Of a stretch of 64,000 nucleotides of DNA, positions 62,501-64,000 are shown in pieces. Where the stretch lies: positions 29,995 through 93,994 of the forward strand of contig NZ_VITI01000003.1 of assembly GCF_007827795.1 (NCBI RefSeq), written 5' to 3'. The notes beneath the pieces were generated by a model. That model saw nothing but the letters and a program-made list of their open reading frames with translations. It had not been told where the DNA came from and made no database searches. The stretch's first letter is position 1. Each line of letters starts with the position of its first letter. A program made the position numbers and the translations under genes. The stretch is from Azospirillum brasilense (GTDB taxonomy: Bacteria; Pseudomonadota; Alphaproteobacteria; Azospirillales; Azospirillaceae).

Positions 62501-64000
62501 CAGCACATTGTCGCCGGTCACCATGGTGATCGCGACGGTCGGCGCCGTGCGGTCGAAGGTCACGGTCCGGACGGCGGAGTCGGCGCTCTCCATCCCGGCG
62601 ATGACCTGACGGACCGTGAAGTCGACCGCACCGCTGAGGCCGGACACATCGACGCCGGCGAAGCTGTAGGCGCCAGACGCGTCGGCCGTGGTCGTCGCCA
62701 CGAGCGAGCCGTTGGCGTAGAGCCGCACCGTCGTGTTGGCGTTGGCGTTGGCGCCACTGCCGTTGAAGGTGACGCTGCTCGCCTTGGTGATGTTGTCCGT
62801 GTTGCTGTTGCCCGTGTCCGACGCGGGCGCGAGGGCCACGGCGCTCCCCAGGACAGCCGGGGTGATCGACAGGCTGGCGGTGTCCGTCGCCGCGGAGAAG
62901 GCGGAAATCCCGCCACCGCTCGCGGTAGCCACCTTGGTCCCGGCGGTGCCGCTGGTCTGATCCCAGGCGCGGAAGGTGATCGCGGCGCTGAGGATGCCCG
63001 CGTTGGCGCCCGTCGGCTGGTAGTAGAGCCGGTCCGTCGTCCGCAGCAGCAGCGCGTTTCCGCTGTCGTTCACCGTCCCGACCGCAGTCCAGCTGGTACC
63101 GCCGTCGGTGCTGTAGAACCAGGTACCGCCTTCCGACGTATCCACGCCGACCAGCGCGATGCCCGTGACGGCGCCGCTGTCCACATCGGACACGTTCGTG
63201 CCGAACGCCACCAGGGACGACACGGCAACGCCGACCGCTCCGTCCGGCGCTCCCGTGGCCTGGGCGACGCTGGGCAGGGTCAGGACGGTGTCGGTCAGCA
63301 CCGGGGCGTCGTTCACCGCGGTCACGGCGATGCCCGCCGTCGCACTGGCGGTGCTGAACTGGCCGTTGGCCCCCAGCCCGCCGTTCGCGGTGGTGTCGTT
63401 GCCGACCGTGGTGCCCGCCGTCCCAGCGGTCTGATCCCACGCCTTGAAGGTGATGCCGTTGACGACCGAGCCGTTGTAGTCGGCGTTCGGCACGAAGCGC
63501 ACAAGGTCGGTGCTGGCGAGCAGCAGGGCCGACGCACCCGAGACGCCGGTGATGGTGGTCCAGGTTCCGGCCCCGGTCTTGTACTGCCACGTGCCGTTGC
63601 TGCTGTCGATCGCGGTGATCGCGATGCCCAGCGCGTTGCCATCGGCGTCGGTGGCCGAACCGGCGGAGGCCAGGACGGCCGCCACGGTGTCGCCGTTGTT
63701 GCCGGTGGCGTCCTCGTCGATGGCGGTCAGGCTGCGCGCGTCCGTGCTCAGCACCGGGGCGCTGTTGGTGATCGCCGTGTAGGTCGAGGTCGCCGTCTGC
63801 GTGCCGCCGCGGCCGTCGTTGGCGGTCACCACGACGCGCAGGTACTTGTGGGCGTCGGAGGTCGTCAGCGTGTGGCTGGAGCTGGTCGCCCCGCTGATCG
63901 ACGCGGCGTTGGTGCCGTTGCTGTCGTCGGCCCGGTACCACTGGTAGCTGAAGCTCCGCCCGTCGCCGTCGGCGTCGCTCCAGGTGCCGTTGGTCGTCGA
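59573..64000 (-). CDS. Giant Ig/cadherin-like repeat surface protein (N-terminus beyond window)
   Basis: At least 1,475 residues are visible, and the frame runs off the right edge with no start. Cadherin/VCBS-like units come first (SYQWYRADDSNGTNAAS, AHKYLRVVVTANDGRGG, then two IAITAIDSSNGTWQYKTG-type repeats). Two nearly identical Bap-like Ig domains follow (each with GQTVTVTLNGKTYS, DNVLN and a VDRxPP boundary), then several bacterial Ig units (GTTEAGSTVNVLVDGKVAG). The last ~400 residues are Gly/Ser/Pro-rich and carry three SDAGRxIT-type motifs. There is no RTX block and no C-terminal LPxTG or beta-barrel in view. It is probably a secreted adhesin or matrix protein exported by the TolC-HlyD-M50 cluster that follows. 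A 1,468-aa Arg-rich frame over the same DNA is an artefact. Confidence 0.88.
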   Translation of the reverse strand, partial: STTNGTWSDADGDGRSFSYQWYRADDSNGTNAASISGATSSSHTLTTSDAHKYLRVVVTANDGRGGTQTATSTYTAITNSAPVLSTDARSLTAIDEDATGNNGDTVAAVLASAGSATDADGNALGIAITAIDSSNGTWQYKTGAGTWTTITGVSGASALLLASTDLVRFVPNADYNGSVVNGITFKAWDQTAGTAGTTVGNDTTANGGLGANGQFSTASATAGIAVTAVNDAPVLTDTVLTLPSVAQATGAPDGAVGVAVSSLVAFGTNVSDVDSGAVTGIALVGVDTSEGGTWFYSTDGGTSWTAVGTVNDSGNALLLRTTDRLYYQPTGANAGILSAAITFRAWDQTSGTAGTKVATASGGGISAFSAATDTASLSITPAVLGSAVALAPASDTGNSNTDNITKASSVTFNGSGANANANTTVRLYANGSLVATTTADASGAYSFAGVDVSGLSGAVDFTVRQVIAGMESADSAVRTVTFDRTAPTVAITMVTGDNVLNLAESAVAQTVAGTTTGVEDGQTVTVTLNGKTYSATVTNNAWSLSIPSADLGALTDGGHYTITADLADVAGNAAIQATRDVSVDRKPPTLAIATVAGDNVLNAADSATGQTVSGVTNGVENGQTVTVTLNGKTYSTTVTNNTWSLTVPSTDLLALTDGTSYTVTASLTDAAGNPTQATRNLSVDRTPPSVVTVTPPSAGTYLPGETVSFFVQLSEASIISGGSPVLELAVGSDIRNAVYNAAGSTGTLLRFDYVVTVGDRAPQGISVLGLALNGSIVMDAAQGPLVTTLKGVGDTSQVHIDTPIPAKPVGTALSGLSDSGASATDRLTKVTRPTLSGTAEANATVTVLVDGTAVGTTVADENGFWVHRLQTALTDGTHSITTTATNRFGIVSDPSDALAVVIDTAVPVASAPSVTSATVAGATAGERISGIATPSLAGTTEAGSTVNVLVDGKVAGTAVADANGAWTFPFTAALADGTHSVQVQATDRAGNVSSLSAVTTLTIDTTPPVAPIVTLNTTAGSTPVVQGTAEANSLVTVTVNGQPVGTARASATGIWQLALASDLSVGSYVIAAKASDAVGNTGNAGTTTYTVAPPPPPPVVVAAASTGNTTTAASSSNSGIATAAGTGTTQTVGPTLGTAPTLPSLQTSSDAGRVITSSSIGNGGGSGNGNSSTDAGRSITIGNIGNSTSSDAGRSITISAMGGAPSGGGTASSSSGVLGGGTGGSSGSGLSGVVSGGSGLGNGGLGSGGLGSGGLGGGVGGGSGLGGTASGGIGAGLGATGAGSGLGGGSGAGLGTGGPATGGPAAGGPTAGAGTGNGGLNGVVGSPVGGPVGASGTASGGTPGGSAAPGGPGTPAGGLVGAPGNRPGGQTGPGSTIESAPANRPAGPTGPQGQPQGQGPSPTGDAPADGDPSNAPTAPDGSGQAPGPRADLDGSAPARPAFSRQVAQIHGAADAQTAALLAALTSHVPPGSRAA

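Noticed and set aside
59535..63941. 1,468-aa minus-strand open frame
   Set aside because: Extremely Arg/Gly-rich and low in structure; it is the shifted frame of the real Ig-repeat gene at 59573, whose product has clear domains.

Overview
The window looks like a chromosome or large replicon of an alphaproteobacterium, most likely Azospirillum or a close relative. That rests on very high GC coding sequence, the NAGGN osmolyte cassette, the mix of exopolysaccharide and secretion genes, and general family resemblance. The species name is an inference, not something read from the sequence. I saw no tRNA, rRNA, CRISPR array or prophage.

Layout. (1) 1-1513 (-): galE followed by a MarR regulator that runs off the left edge. 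(2) 2015-6936 (+): a type I secretion ABC transporter and membrane fusion protein, a 71-aa unknown, a 0.7 kb AT-richer leader, and a small protein made almost entirely of RTX nonapeptides. (3) 7011-19176 (+): a surface-glycan cluster with a GT2 glycosyltransferase, methyltransferase, GT4, GT2-like pseudo-enzyme, second GT4, secreted beta-propeller protein, pyruvyl-transferase family protein, a membrane protein carrying a glycan-cluster accessory domain, and an ORF broken by an in-frame TAG. A convergent CBM plus beta-helix protein (19261-20973, -) closes it. (4) 21475-24870: tctCBA tripartite carboxylate transporter, then TerC, CBS-BON and GntR genes. (5) 27665-31627: mmsA and an omega-amino acid aminotransferase, divergent from a LysR gene. 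(6) 31707-35211: small membrane proteins and a divergent pyridoxamine-oxidase-like/MocR pair. (7) 35525-40253: the NAGGN osmoprotectant operon. (8) 40260-43553 (-): MFS transporter and cstA, then an IS5-type remnant lodged in a palindromic repeat. (9) 44452-53097: globin, lipoprotein, hybrid histidine kinase, LOG protein, DUF3750-like protein, MscS channel and an exported surface-antigen-like protein. (10) 53166-64000 (-): an apparent operon of a giant Ig/cadherin-like repeat protein (N-terminus beyond the right edge), a TolC-family lipoprotein, an HlyD adaptor, a GAF-HlyD fusion and a PqqD-like/M50 protease/HlyD fusion.

The most interesting part is region 10. It has every envelope component of a type I-like exporter plus a large repetitive candidate substrate, but an intramembrane site-2 protease fusion stands where an ABC ATPase would be expected. 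The second point of interest is the glycan cluster, which pairs a minimal RTX protein and its probable exporter with a duplicated GT2-like/GT4 module in which one GT2 copy has lost its catalytic residues. Repeats have also shaped the window. One palindromic element forms the 5' coding part of the beta-propeller gene, another has been split by an IS, and two genes have their stop-codon region tandemly duplicated.
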